NCBI RefSeq assembly: GCF_001558155.1
Contig: NZ_LOAS01000027.1
Location: forward strand, 1-64,000
From: Aliiruegeria sabulilitoris
Lineage (GTDB): Bacteria > Pseudomonadota > Alphaproteobacteria > Rhodobacterales > Rhodobacteraceae
Direction: 5' to 3'
DNA length: 64,000 nt
This document shows, in pieces, positions 54,473 through 63,122 of the stretch. Made by a program: the position numbers and the translations under genes. The number at the start of each line of letters is the position of its first letter. The first letter of the stretch is position 1. The notes below the pieces were generated by a model that searched no databases, was not told the DNA's origin, and worked only from the letters and a program-made list of their open reading frames with translations.

Positions 54473-56950
54473 TTAACGCGCGTCCTGCGCCGCTTCCAGT
54501 CGGGCGATCTCGGCCCGGGCCGCTTCCAGATCGGCCGCGGGCAGGAGGTCTCCGGCAAACTCTTCCGCCTTGCGGAAATGCTCCAACGCGGCGTCCTCCT
54601 GCCCGAGCCCGACAAGAGCCACCGCATAGTGGTATTGCACAACCGGATGCTCCGGATAGCCCTCGGCAGCGAAGCGCAAATGCGGTTCGGCTTCCTCCAG
54701 CCGCCCCATCCGGGCCGCGATCCAGCCATAGGTGTCGCGGAAGGCGGGACGCTGCGAATCCTGCAACCGGCGCCCGATCCGATAGGCCCGCTCCATGGAC
54801 TCCGCATCCTCGCGATGCATCGAGAGCAGGCTGGCGAGGTTGTTGGCCACGATCTCGTTGGCGCTGTTTCGCGCATAGAGCGCCTCATAGATGTCGATCG
54901 CACCGTCGTAGTCGCCGAGTTGCTGCAACTCCCCTGCGCGCGAAAACAGCAGGTTCGCCCCATCGGGCAGCGCCAGGAGGGCCCTGTCCAGCACTTCGGA
55001 GGCCGCTTCGCGCTCGCCTTGGGTGAGTTTGGTCCGGTACAGCGCGATCCAGACCGGCTCGGCCTGCGGGAAGTCCTCAAGCAGGGCTTCCAGCTCCTGT
55101 TCGGCAAGCGCGTATTCGCCGCTGGAGGCCTTGAGCGTGGCCGACAGGAAGCGCAACGAGGGCTGGTCGGGATTTCTGGCAAGCGCCTGTTCGAGGCGGT
55201 CTTGCGCCTTGTCCGTTTCGCCGCGCGCGGCATAGGTGCGGATAATCGCAACCTCCGCGGCCAGCCCGCCAGCCTCCTGCCCGGCAAGGTCCTCCAGGAA
55301 GTCGAACAGCTCCTCATCGCGCTTCTGTCCCGCGAGGAGCTTCACCTGAAGGGCGTTGAGAGTTTCCATGGCGGAACGGTCGCCGCTTTCCTCGGACAGG
55401 CGGCGCAGCGTCTGGAGGACCTGCTCGGCGCGCATCCAGTCTTCCAGCGCGACATAGACCTGCCCCAGCTCCGCATAGAGCGCAATGTCGTCGCGGTGCA
55501 GGCGCAGCGCGTCGACCAGCACATCCTCGGCCGGCCGGAACCGTTCCTGTGCGATCAACATCCGGGCATAGCGCAGCGATTCCTCCGGCGCCGCGCGGGA
55601 CACCTCCACGGCTAGCGAAAGCATCTCGCGTTGAAGGTCGGTCTCGCCCGCGCGCTCATGCGCAGCGGCCATCAGGGTGAGAATAGCCGGGTCACGCGGG
55701 CTTTCCCGCAGCGCCGCGCGCAGGTTCACGATCGCCTCGCCCACCTCGTCTTCCTCGATCTGGCGGCTGGCCAGCATCTTGAGCGCGGCGACATGGCCGG
55801 GGTCATTGGCAAGGATATCCTCGATCAGCGCGGCGGCGCCTTCCGGATCGCCGGTCAGGGTCCGCATCCGGGCCAGATCCACCCGGACGTTATCTGCAAT
55901 GCCGGAGCGGAGCTGATCCTCGGGGAGCTCTGCAAGCAATGCCGTCAGTTCCGCCTCCGCGGCCTCCGCATCGCCACCTTCGAATGTCAGGTTGGCATGC
56001 ATTGCGCGATAGGTCAGCGCATTGTCGCCCCCTTGCGCCGACAGTCGTTCCAGTTCTGCAGCCGCCACCTCGGCGCCGCGCGCCTCGTTCAGGAAGCGCA
56101 CCAGCTGCGTCTGCCGCTCCAGCGCATCGGGCGCGGCCTCCGCGCGACGGCGCAGGAAGGCCTCGGCCTCGTCCATCTGCCCCTGCCGCGCATACCAGCC
56201 GACAAGCGTCAGCGGCAGCGATTTCTCCTCCGGGAAACGCTCCACCAAGTCCTGCAATTGCCGCGTGATTTCGTCAGTCCGTCCGAGTTGCTCCAACACG
56301 CCAAGCCGCATCTGGTAGAGCGTGTATCCGTCCGGATCATGCACGAGCGCAGCGTCGATTTCCTCCAGCGCGTCGCGCCAACGCTCCTGCCGGAGCAGCC
56401 CATCGATCACGATCCGGCGGGCATAGGTCAGGCCCGGATCAGACGCGACCAGCGCCTCGGCCTCGGCAATCGCGGTATCGCGCGCCTCCCGGTCGCCCGC
56501 CGCCTGCGCTGCCCGGTAGGACAGGTTGGCCAGAACGACCCGAACGGCCGGCACCTCGCCCAGCAACTCCGCCGCCAGCGCACTGTGCTTCTCGGCCGCC
56601 TCCCAATTGCCCAGCTCCATTGCCAGCTCCGCCAGCGCCAACTGGCCGGCCCCATTTTCCGGGTGATCCTCGATCAAGGCCCGGAACTGCTCCACCGCGT
56701 CGGTCAGATCACCCTGCTCGCGGCGAATCTCGGCCAGCCTTTGGCGCGCCTGCTCATGCGTCGGCACAAGCTGCAGTGCGTTGCGCATTTCCAGCACCGC
56801 GCGCGTGCTGTCCCCGTCTTCCAGCAATGCCAGAGCCGCCTGAAAATGTTCCTCGGCCCGGTCCTCGCTGCTATCGCACCCGCTCAGGAACAGGGTTGCC
56901 AGGACCGCGGCAACGGCCATCACTCGATAGGTCACTTTATGTTCTCGCAT
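54473..56950 (-). CDS. TPR-repeat lipoprotein of the exosortase/EPS system (PrsT-like)
   Basis: 825 residues. Signal peptide and lipobox LSGC (Cys about 24), then almost entirely tetratricopeptide repeats, for example ALALLEDGDSTRAVLEMRNAL and ADNLASL-type helices. Similar very long TPR lipoproteins (PrsT) accompany XrtA-type exosortase loci and the chain-length and ATPase genes next to this one. Probably a periplasmic scaffold for polysaccharide export. The ATG at 56950 is chosen because the signal peptide follows. Confidence 0.85.
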   Translation of the reverse strand: MREHKVTYRVMAVAAVLATLFLSGCDSSEDRAEEHFQAALALLEDGDSTRAVLEMRNALQLVPTHEQARQRLAEIRREQGDLTDAVEQFRALIEDHPENGAGQLALAELAMELGNWEAAEKHSALAAELLGEVPAVRVVLANLSYRAAQAAGDREARDTAIAEAEALVASDPGLTYARRIVIDGLLRQERWRDALEEIDAALVHDPDGYTLYQMRLGVLEQLGRTDEITRQLQDLVERFPEEKSLPLTLVGWYARQGQMDEAEAFLRRRAEAAPDALERQTQLVRFLNEARGAEVAAAELERLSAQGGDNALTYRAMHANLTFEGGDAEAAEAELTALLAELPEDQLRSGIADNVRVDLARMRTLTGDPEGAAALIEDILANDPGHVAALKMLASRQIEEDEVGEAIVNLRAALRESPRDPAILTLMAAAHERAGETDLQREMLSLAVEVSRAAPEESLRYARMLIAQERFRPAEDVLVDALRLHRDDIALYAELGQVYVALEDWMRAEQVLQTLRRLSEESGDRSAMETLNALQVKLLAGQKRDEELFDFLEDLAGQEAGGLAAEVAIIRTYAARGETDKAQDRLEQALARNPDQPSLRFLSATLKASSGEYALAEQELEALLEDFPQAEPVWIALYRTKLTQGEREAASEVLDRALLALPDGANLLFSRAGELQQLGDYDGAIDIYEALYARNSANEIVANNLASLLSMHREDAESMERAYRIGRRLQDSQRPAFRDTYGWIAARMGRLEEAEPHLRFAAEGYPEHPVVQYHYAVALVGLGQEDAALEHFRKAEEFAGDLLPAADLEAARAEIARLEAAQDAR

Positions 56951-57362
56951 TTGCCTGTAGGGTCTGCTCGGTTTTGTCGGCAACTCTATCCAGCCCCCGC
57001 CCATCGCACCACCTTGTCACGCGTTTCCCTGCCATATCTGCCGAAAAGTGCCATTTTGGGGGCAGTTTTTCTCACCAATCCTGCATGCATCAAGGCAAAA
57101 ACAACGTCTTCAGCGCCGCAATTGCGTCAAAACTGTTGTATCGCAGCGCCGTTTTACCTTTTCCGTGGCAACACTCGGTCACTGAAAGGCCATCATCCTT
57201 TGAAAGTTTTATTAACGATGATAGGCGAAACAAGCTACCGGAACGGTGGCCGTTTCCTTCGACCCGACAGGCTCCAATACGGGAAGAAGGCAGCGAATTC
57301 GCACCGTGGCACAGAAAATCCCCCATGAAGGGGCGCAGCGGAGTGAGGACAAGGCAGTGATT
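56951..57362. other. Divergent control region of the polysaccharide locus
   Basis: 412 bases, more AT-rich than the neighbours, between the TPR lipoprotein and ATPase genes. It should hold both promoters. Seen features: AAAGG...CCTTT (57185-57201) and ATCATC...GATGAT (57192-57222) inverted repeats. No sigma-70 pair can be called with confidence. Confidence 0.45.
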
Positions 57363-58211
57363 ATGTCGCAAGACATGTACGCGGGGTATTTTGGCCTTTC
57401 AAAGAGGCCATTTGCACTCGTGCCCGACCCGAATTTCCTTTTCTGGTCGCCGCAGCACACGCGTGCTTTCGCGGTGCTCGAATTCGGCGTCATGTCGCGC
57501 GCACCGATCACGCTGGTCACCGGCGAGGTTGGCGCAGGCAAGACGACCCTGCTGCACGCACTGCTCGGCCGGATGACGGAGGAGATTCGCGTCGGCCTGA
57601 TCTCGAACGCGCAGGGCGACCGGGGCGAACTTCTGCAATGGGCGATGAACGCGCTCGGCATGGAGCTTTTCGAAGGTGAAAGCTACGTCCAGATGTTCCG
57701 CCGCCTGCAAGACCAGCTCGTGGCCGATTACGCCGCCGGAAAGCGGGTTATCCTGATCTTTGACGAGGCCCAGAACCTCTCCAAGCGCGGCCTCGAAGAG
57801 CTGCGCATGTTCACCAATATCAACTCGAACCAGGACGAACTGTTGCAGATCATCCTGGTCGGCCAGCCGGAACTGCGCAACGTTATCCGCGCGCCGGATA
57901 TGCGCCAGCTCGCCCAGCGGGTGGCGGCAAGTTTCCACCTCGAAGGGCTCGATGCCCCGGGAACCGCAGGTTTCATCGCGCATCGCCTGCAGCATGTCGG
58001 CGGCACGGGTGAGGAATTCTCCCCGGAAGCCATGGAGCTCGTGCACGAGGCGACGATGGGCATTCCGCGGCTTGTGAACCAGTTATGTGACCTCGCGATG
58101 CTCTACGCCTGGAGCGACGAGGAACAGGTAGTCTCCAATAGCACCGTGCAGCGTGTGCTGGAGGATGGCGTGTTCTTCGGTGGTGGGGCTCTGCAAGGCG
58201 AGACTGTCTGA
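57363..58211 (+). CDS. ExeA/GspA-like AAA ATPase of the EPS locus
   Basis: 282 residues. It begins MSQDMYAGYFGLSKRPFALVP-like, typical of ExeA-type ATPases associated with exosortase/polysaccharide loci. Walker A is TGEVGAGKTTLL (near 50) and Walker B VILIFDEAQNLS (near 130). The role is probably to energise or gate envelope assembly. ATG 57363 and GTG 57357 are both possible starts. The next gene begins one base after its stop. Confidence 0.85.
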   Translation: MSQDMYAGYFGLSKRPFALVPDPNFLFWSPQHTRAFAVLEFGVMSRAPITLVTGEVGAGKTTLLHALLGRMTEEIRVGLISNAQGDRGELLQWAMNALGMELFEGESYVQMFRRLQDQLVADYAAGKRVILIFDEAQNLSKRGLEELRMFTNINSNQDELLQIILVGQPELRNVIRAPDMRQLAQRVAASFHLEGLDAPGTAGFIAHRLQHVGGTGEEFSPEAMELVHEATMGIPRLVNQLCDLAMLYAWSDEEQVVSNSTVQRVLEDGVFFGGGALQGETV

Positions 58212-58212
58212 A

Positions 58213-59775
58213 ATGTCGGAAATGAAGTTCTACCTGGATCGCTTCTTCAGACGATTCCATTGGTTCCTGGCCGTGGCGGTCTCGATTTCGGCCATTGCCA
58301 TCGTCGTGTCGCTGACGCTTCCGCCAGCCTATGAGAGCGAAGTCCGCATGATCGTGGAATCGAACCAGATTCCGGACGAGCTGGCACGGTCGACCGTCGA
58401 GACATCGGCGATGGAACAGCTCCAGATCATCGAACAGCGGCTCATGACGCGGGAAAACCTGCTGCGAATCGCCAACGAGAATTTCATCGTCCGCGGCCAG
58501 CAGGACATGAGTGCGGACGAGATCGTGCGCGTCATGCACGCGCAAACGACCCTGAGCCGCAGATCCGGTCGCAACGAGGCGACGGTGATGGCGATCAGGT
58601 TCGAGGCGCCTTCGGCGCGTTCGACGGCCAGCGTGCTGAATTCCTACCTATCGGTCATTCTCGAGCAATCCGCGGAGTTTCGAACCGAACGCGCCGTCAC
58701 GACGCTGGAATTCTTCGAGCAGCAAGTCGAGCGCCTGGAACAGGATCTGGACGTGAAAAGCGAACAGATCCTGGAGTTCAAGAACCGCAACGCCGCAGCC
58801 CTGCCGGAGACGTTGAATTTCCGTATGTCCGAGCAGACCCGCCTGCAGGACCGGCTGACCCGGGTGGAAACCGACATTTCCGACCTGAACAACCAACGGA
58901 CCCAGTTGATCCGCCTGGACGAGGCGGCGCGGCAGATCGGTGCGGACCCGAACAAGGCTACGATCCAGCTCAGTCCGCGTCAGGTGCGCTTGAGCGAATT
59001 GCACCAGGATCTTTCAGAAGCCCGCTCCGTCTATGCCGAAGACAGCGCGAAGGTCCGTCACATCAGGGCTCTCATCTCCAAGCTGGAAGAAGATGAGCAG
59101 CATGAGGCCGGCGATATCGACGAGGCGGCCCTGGCAGAGCAAATCGAGTCGCGCGAAAGCCTGATGCTGAACATCCAACTGGCCGATATCGATTCCAAGA
59201 TCGCCACGCTCGAAGAGCAACGCGGCGATATCGAAGCCCAGATGGATTCCAACAGAACTGCCATCGAGCGGACCCCGGCCAACGTAATTGCGCTGGAGGC
59301 GCTGGAACGCGACTACGAGAACATCCAGACGCAATATAACGAGGCCGTCAGCAACCTGAGCCGTGCCAATACCGGCGAACGTATCGAGTTTATGTCGCGC
59401 GGACAGCGGATCACGGTCATCGAACCACCGGCCGTTCCGGTCGAACCGACCAAACCGGATCGCAAGAAACTGGCCGTGGCCGGTATGGGCGTCGGCATCC
59501 TGGCCGGCCTGGCGCTTGTCTACCTGCTGGAATTCATGAACCGCACCCCGCGCCGCCCCGAGGACATCGTTGCCCGTTTCGACGTCATGCCGATCGCGAC
59601 CATTCCCTATGTGCGCACAAGCCAGCAGATTGTGGTGGACCGAGGGGTCAGGGTCCTTGTGATATTGGCCATATTGGTCGGAATACCCGCCGCGATCTGG
59701 GCGGTTCACGAATTCTACATGCCACTGGACCTTGTCGCGGACAAGGTCATGAACCGTCTTGGCGTGCGCTGGTAA
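58213..59775 (+). CDS. Polysaccharide chain-length determinant (Wzc/GumC type)
   Basis: 520 residues. An N-terminal helix (about 17-37) and a second helix (about 415-440, LAVAGMGVGILAGLALVYLL) flank a long periplasmic coiled coil (about 175-370). A third hydrophobic segment (about 480-500, VLVILAILVGIPAAIWAV) lies near the C-terminus, beyond the normal end for GumC proteins. It regulates chain length with the autokinase encoded next. Confidence 0.87.
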   Translation: MSEMKFYLDRFFRRFHWFLAVAVSISAIAIVVSLTLPPAYESEVRMIVESNQIPDELARSTVETSAMEQLQIIEQRLMTRENLLRIANENFIVRGQQDMSADEIVRVMHAQTTLSRRSGRNEATVMAIRFEAPSARSTASVLNSYLSVILEQSAEFRTERAVTTLEFFEQQVERLEQDLDVKSEQILEFKNRNAAALPETLNFRMSEQTRLQDRLTRVETDISDLNNQRTQLIRLDEAARQIGADPNKATIQLSPRQVRLSELHQDLSEARSVYAEDSAKVRHIRALISKLEEDEQHEAGDIDEAALAEQIESRESLMLNIQLADIDSKIATLEEQRGDIEAQMDSNRTAIERTPANVIALEALERDYENIQTQYNEAVSNLSRANTGERIEFMSRGQRITVIEPPAVPVEPTKPDRKKLAVAGMGVGILAGLALVYLLEFMNRTPRRPEDIVARFDVMPIATIPYVRTSQQIVVDRGVRVLVILAILVGIPAAIWAVHEFYMPLDLVADKVMNRLGVRW

Positions 59776-59786
59776 GGAGCAAGCAG

Positions 59787-60638
59787 ATGGACAGACTGCA
59801 AACCGCCATCGAGAAAGCCCGCGAGCAGCGCGCCGAGGTACTCAAGGAACGTGCGAACAACGGTCCTCTGACGGATGTCGGCTTCCTGCCCGAGACGGTG
59901 GAACAACTTCCCAGCCGTGACGAGATCTGGCAGGGCCTGCAATCGGTGGACATGAATGCCCGCGCGCTCAAGGATCTTCGATTGATGTCCAACCAGGGCG
60001 CTTCGCAGGCAGTTCCCTATGACCTCTTGCGGACGCGGGTCCTGCACCAGGCGCGCCAGAATGGCTGGCGCCACATCGGTATCGTCTCGCCGACGGCGGC
60101 CTGCGGCAAGACGACTGCCGCCGCGAACCTGGCCTTCGCCTTCTCTCACCAGCCGGAAGTACACATGCTGCTGCTCGACCTGGACCTGCGCCGCCCGCGA
60201 CTGGCCGGCATGATGGGTCAGAAGATCGAGACCGGCATGGAAGATGTCCTGCTGGGGCGCGTTCCCTTCGCGGACCATGCCCGTCGCCTGGGCAACAACG
60301 TCGCCATAGGTTTCAACAACGGTCCCTCGGACCGGCCATCGGAATTGCTGCAAAGTGCCCAGACGGAAGAACGGATTGCCGAGATCACCGAGCAGTTCGA
60401 TCCCGATCTCGTGCTTATCGACCTGCCGCCGATGATGTCTACCGACGACAATTTCGGTTTTCTGAGCAAGGTCGATGCTGTGCTGCTGATGGTGGCCGCC
60501 GAGGAATCGACGACCGAACAGATAGAAGTCGCGCTGCGTCAGCTCGGCGAATTGACCACGGTCATGGGGATCGTGCTGAACAAGTGCCGCCACACGGGAG
60601 GCGCCTATGGCTATGACAACAAGTATTACTATTCCTGA
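59787..60638 (+). CDS. Tyrosine-protein kinase (CpsD/CapB type)
   Basis: 283 residues, a bacterial tyrosine kinase. Walker A SPTAACGKTTAAANLA (near 105, with variant residues before GKT), Walker A' LLLDLDLRRP and Walker B LVLIDLPPM are present. The C-terminus ends YGYDNKYYYS, the tyrosine cluster that is autophosphorylated to control polymerisation. It pairs with the upstream chain-length protein as a split Wzc. Its last 32 bases overlap the next gene. Confidence 0.92.
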   Translation: MDRLQTAIEKAREQRAEVLKERANNGPLTDVGFLPETVEQLPSRDEIWQGLQSVDMNARALKDLRLMSNQGASQAVPYDLLRTRVLHQARQNGWRHIGIVSPTAACGKTTAAANLAFAFSHQPEVHMLLLDLDLRRPRLAGMMGQKIETGMEDVLLGRVPFADHARRLGNNVAIGFNNGPSDRPSELLQSAQTEERIAEITEQFDPDLVLIDLPPMMSTDDNFGFLSKVDAVLLMVAAEESTTEQIEVALRQLGELTTVMGIVLNKCRHTGGAYGYDNKYYYS

Positions 60639-61482
60639 ACCGCAGGAAACGAACGGGAGAAAACGTAGCTTGGCAAGCCCGGTACAGGGTAGACTTGCGC
60701 CGCCCAGCGTGGCCTTGCCGCTCAAGGGGGGCACTCAGTTTTCGGTGCCGCTGACCCATGCCACCGCCGCCGATCTGCTTGCCGATTTCGAACGCCTGCT
60801 TGTCGGGGGCAAGGGGTTCGCGGCCGCGACGGTCAATCTCGACCATCTGGTGAAGCTCCGCCAATCCGACGCTTTTCGGCAAGCTTATTCCGGCCACAGC
60901 CATATCGTTGCCGATGGCAACCCTATTGTCTGGCTGTCCCGTTTGTCCGGCCGCCCGGTAAACCTCGTTCCCGGCTCCGAGCTGATCGAGCCGATCGCCG
61001 AGATAGCTGCCCGAACCGGCATTCCTGTCGGATTTTTCGGCGCCACGGAGAACAGCCTGGAAAGTTCCGCCCTTGAACTCGAGCGGCGCTATCCCGGCCT
61101 CAACGTTGCATCGCGGATCGCGCCTCCCGACGGCTTCGATCCCTCGGGGGAAGGGGCCAATGCCTGTATCGCCGAGATGGCGCGCTCGCCCGCGCGTTTG
61201 TGGCTGCTGGCGCTCGGCGCGCCCAAACAGGAGATTTTTGCCGTCAGGGCATGGCAAAGAATCCCGGATCGGGGATTCCTGTCCATCGGCGCCGGTCTGG
61301 ACTTCATTTCTGGCGAACAGGTCCGGGCCCCTGCCCTCATTCGCGCGCTGGCCCTTGAGTGGGCCTGGCGGATGGTTTCGAACCCGCGCCGGCTCGCGCC
61401 GCGTTACGCGCGTTGCGCCGCTGCCCTGCCAAGCCTGGCGAGCGCGGCCTTGAAACAACGTCGAATGGAAGAGCGTTGCTGA
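60607..61482 (+). CDS. WecB/TagA/CpsF-family glycosyltransferase
   Basis: 291 residues, GT26. NLDHLVKLRQSDAFRQAY and VADGNPIVWLSRL (catalytic Asp region), VGFFGATENSL, and LLALGAPKQEIF are the family's ordered motifs. These enzymes add a sugar, often N-acetylmannosamine, to a lipid-linked primer. The start may be ATG 60607 or 60613; both lie inside the kinase gene's tyrosine tail, so the region is read in two frames. Confidence 0.9.
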   Translation: MAMTTSITIPEPQETNGRKRSLASPVQGRLAPPSVALPLKGGTQFSVPLTHATAADLLADFERLLVGGKGFAAATVNLDHLVKLRQSDAFRQAYSGHSHIVADGNPIVWLSRLSGRPVNLVPGSELIEPIAEIAARTGIPVGFFGATENSLESSALELERRYPGLNVASRIAPPDGFDPSGEGANACIAEMARSPARLWLLALGAPKQEIFAVRAWQRIPDRGFLSIGAGLDFISGEQVRAPALIRALALEWAWRMVSNPRRLAPRYARCAAALPSLASAALKQRRMEERC

Positions 61483-61541
61483 GGAACAGAACCCAGAAAC
61501 ACCTCGGCCACCCATCCGGCGGGGGGTAGAAGGTCGGGGTC

Positions 61542-63122
61542 ATGCCAAACACCGTCGCCTATATCGTGCTCTTTGCCTGGCCGGCCATTGCCTTCCTGGC
61601 CTTCCGGCGCCTGCCGCTCGCCGCTGGAGTTTCCGCGGCCCTGATCTGTGCCTTTCTTCTCCTTCCCGCCAAGGTCGAAATCGACCTGCCCATGCTGCCC
61701 AGTTTCGACAAGGGACTCAGTGGTATCATCTCGGCCTTGCTGCTCATGGCTTCGGCGTCGCGCCCCGGCTTGTTCGCGAAAACGGACACCGCAATCCGCC
61801 CCGGCTGGCTGCCACGGGCCGGATGGAGTAGGCTCTGCATGCTGGGCGCTCTTGTGGGCTCTATGGTGACGGTCCTGCTCAACAGCGAACCGCTCTTCTA
61901 CGGTCCACGGGTTCTGCCGGGGTTGCAGCTCTATGACGGGCTTGCCTCGATCCTGAACCAGATCATCGTCTTCCTGCCGTTCCTGATCGCGCGCAAGGTG
62001 CTGGCCACAGCCGAAGCGCAGCGTCTGTTCCTGCTCACGCTTGTCATCGCCGCCGTGATCTATGCTTTTCCGGCGCTCTACGAAGTGCGCATGTCTCCGC
62101 AGCTCAACCGCACGTTTTACGGCTTCTTCCCGGCATCCTTCGCTCAGCACATGCGCGAAGGCGGCTTTCGGCCGTTGGTTTTCCTCCATCACGGGCTGGT
62201 GCTGTCGCTTTTCCTGGCGCTCGGTTTTCTTGGCGCGCTGGCCTGCCTGCGGTATCTGGCCAAGGATAATCAGGGAAAATTCATTGCCGCGTCGCTTTTC
62301 CTCTTCGTGGCCCTGTATTTCAGCAAGTCACTCGGGGCTTTCGCGAGCGCCCTTCTCTTTGCACCAATTGTCCTGATCGCACCGGCCCGGCTTCAGCTTC
62401 TCTTTGCCGCCGCCGTCGCGGCAGCTACTCTGAGCTACCCGATCATGCGCGGCAATGATCTGGTTCCTATCGAACCTATCGCGGGCATCGCACAAAACAT
62501 TGACGCGGAAAGAGCGGCATCGTTGCGTTTCCGGGTGGAAAACGAAGATGCGTTGCTGGCCAAGGCGAACCAGAAACCCTTCTTCGGCTGGGGCGGCTGG
62601 GGCCGCCCGCGCGTGTATGACGCTGACGGGCGCGACGTATCCATCACGGACGGCGCATGGGTCATCCTCTTCGGCCACGGCGGGTGGGCTCTCTACCTGT
62701 CGACTTTCGGCCTTTTGTGCATGCCAGTGCTGCTGACCGCCTGGTTCAGCAAAAGCCATCCACCGGATGGCGTGACAATTGCCCTCACGTTGCTGCTCTG
62801 CGCCAACATGATTGACCTTTTGCCGAATTCCGGTCTTTTGCCAATCACCTGGATGATGGCTGGAGCGCTGGCCGGACGGCTGGAACGGCACTTGCTGGGG
62901 GAAACAAAACCTGGCGCCAACTCGACTGCGCCGGCAGGAAAGGCCGCTGCTTCCGGTTTGTATTCGCCTGCGGGTGTCCGCTCCGTCTATGACAGCCCCA
63001 ACGCCAAAGGCTCGCCTTTCACACTGGCACCGCGCGGGACACCCACGCCCGAAAAGGCCACGCGCCGAAAGGGCATGTTCCAACCATCGCGTCCGAACTC
63101 GCCCGAAAAAGACATTTCATGA
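61542..63122 (+). CDS. O-antigen ligase/polymerase-like membrane protein
   Basis: 526 residues with about twelve helices to residue 445, then a Pro/Ser/Gly-rich tail of about 80 residues expected in the cytoplasm. The periplasmic loop holds FRVENEDALLAKANQKPFFG followed by WGGWGRPR, the Wzy_C/WaaL-like pattern. It is either the polymerase of repeat units or a ligase. Its stop overlaps the next start (ATGA). Confidence 0.82.
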   Translation: MPNTVAYIVLFAWPAIAFLAFRRLPLAAGVSAALICAFLLLPAKVEIDLPMLPSFDKGLSGIISALLLMASASRPGLFAKTDTAIRPGWLPRAGWSRLCMLGALVGSMVTVLLNSEPLFYGPRVLPGLQLYDGLASILNQIIVFLPFLIARKVLATAEAQRLFLLTLVIAAVIYAFPALYEVRMSPQLNRTFYGFFPASFAQHMREGGFRPLVFLHHGLVLSLFLALGFLGALACLRYLAKDNQGKFIAASLFLFVALYFSKSLGAFASALLFAPIVLIAPARLQLLFAAAVAAATLSYPIMRGNDLVPIEPIAGIAQNIDAERAASLRFRVENEDALLAKANQKPFFGWGGWGRPRVYDADGRDVSITDGAWVILFGHGGWALYLSTFGLLCMPVLLTAWFSKSHPPDGVTIALTLLLCANMIDLLPNSGLLPITWMMAGALAGRLERHLLGETKPGANSTAPAGKAAASGLYSPAGVRSVYDSPNAKGSPFTLAPRGTPTPEKATRRKGMFQPSRPNSPEKDIS

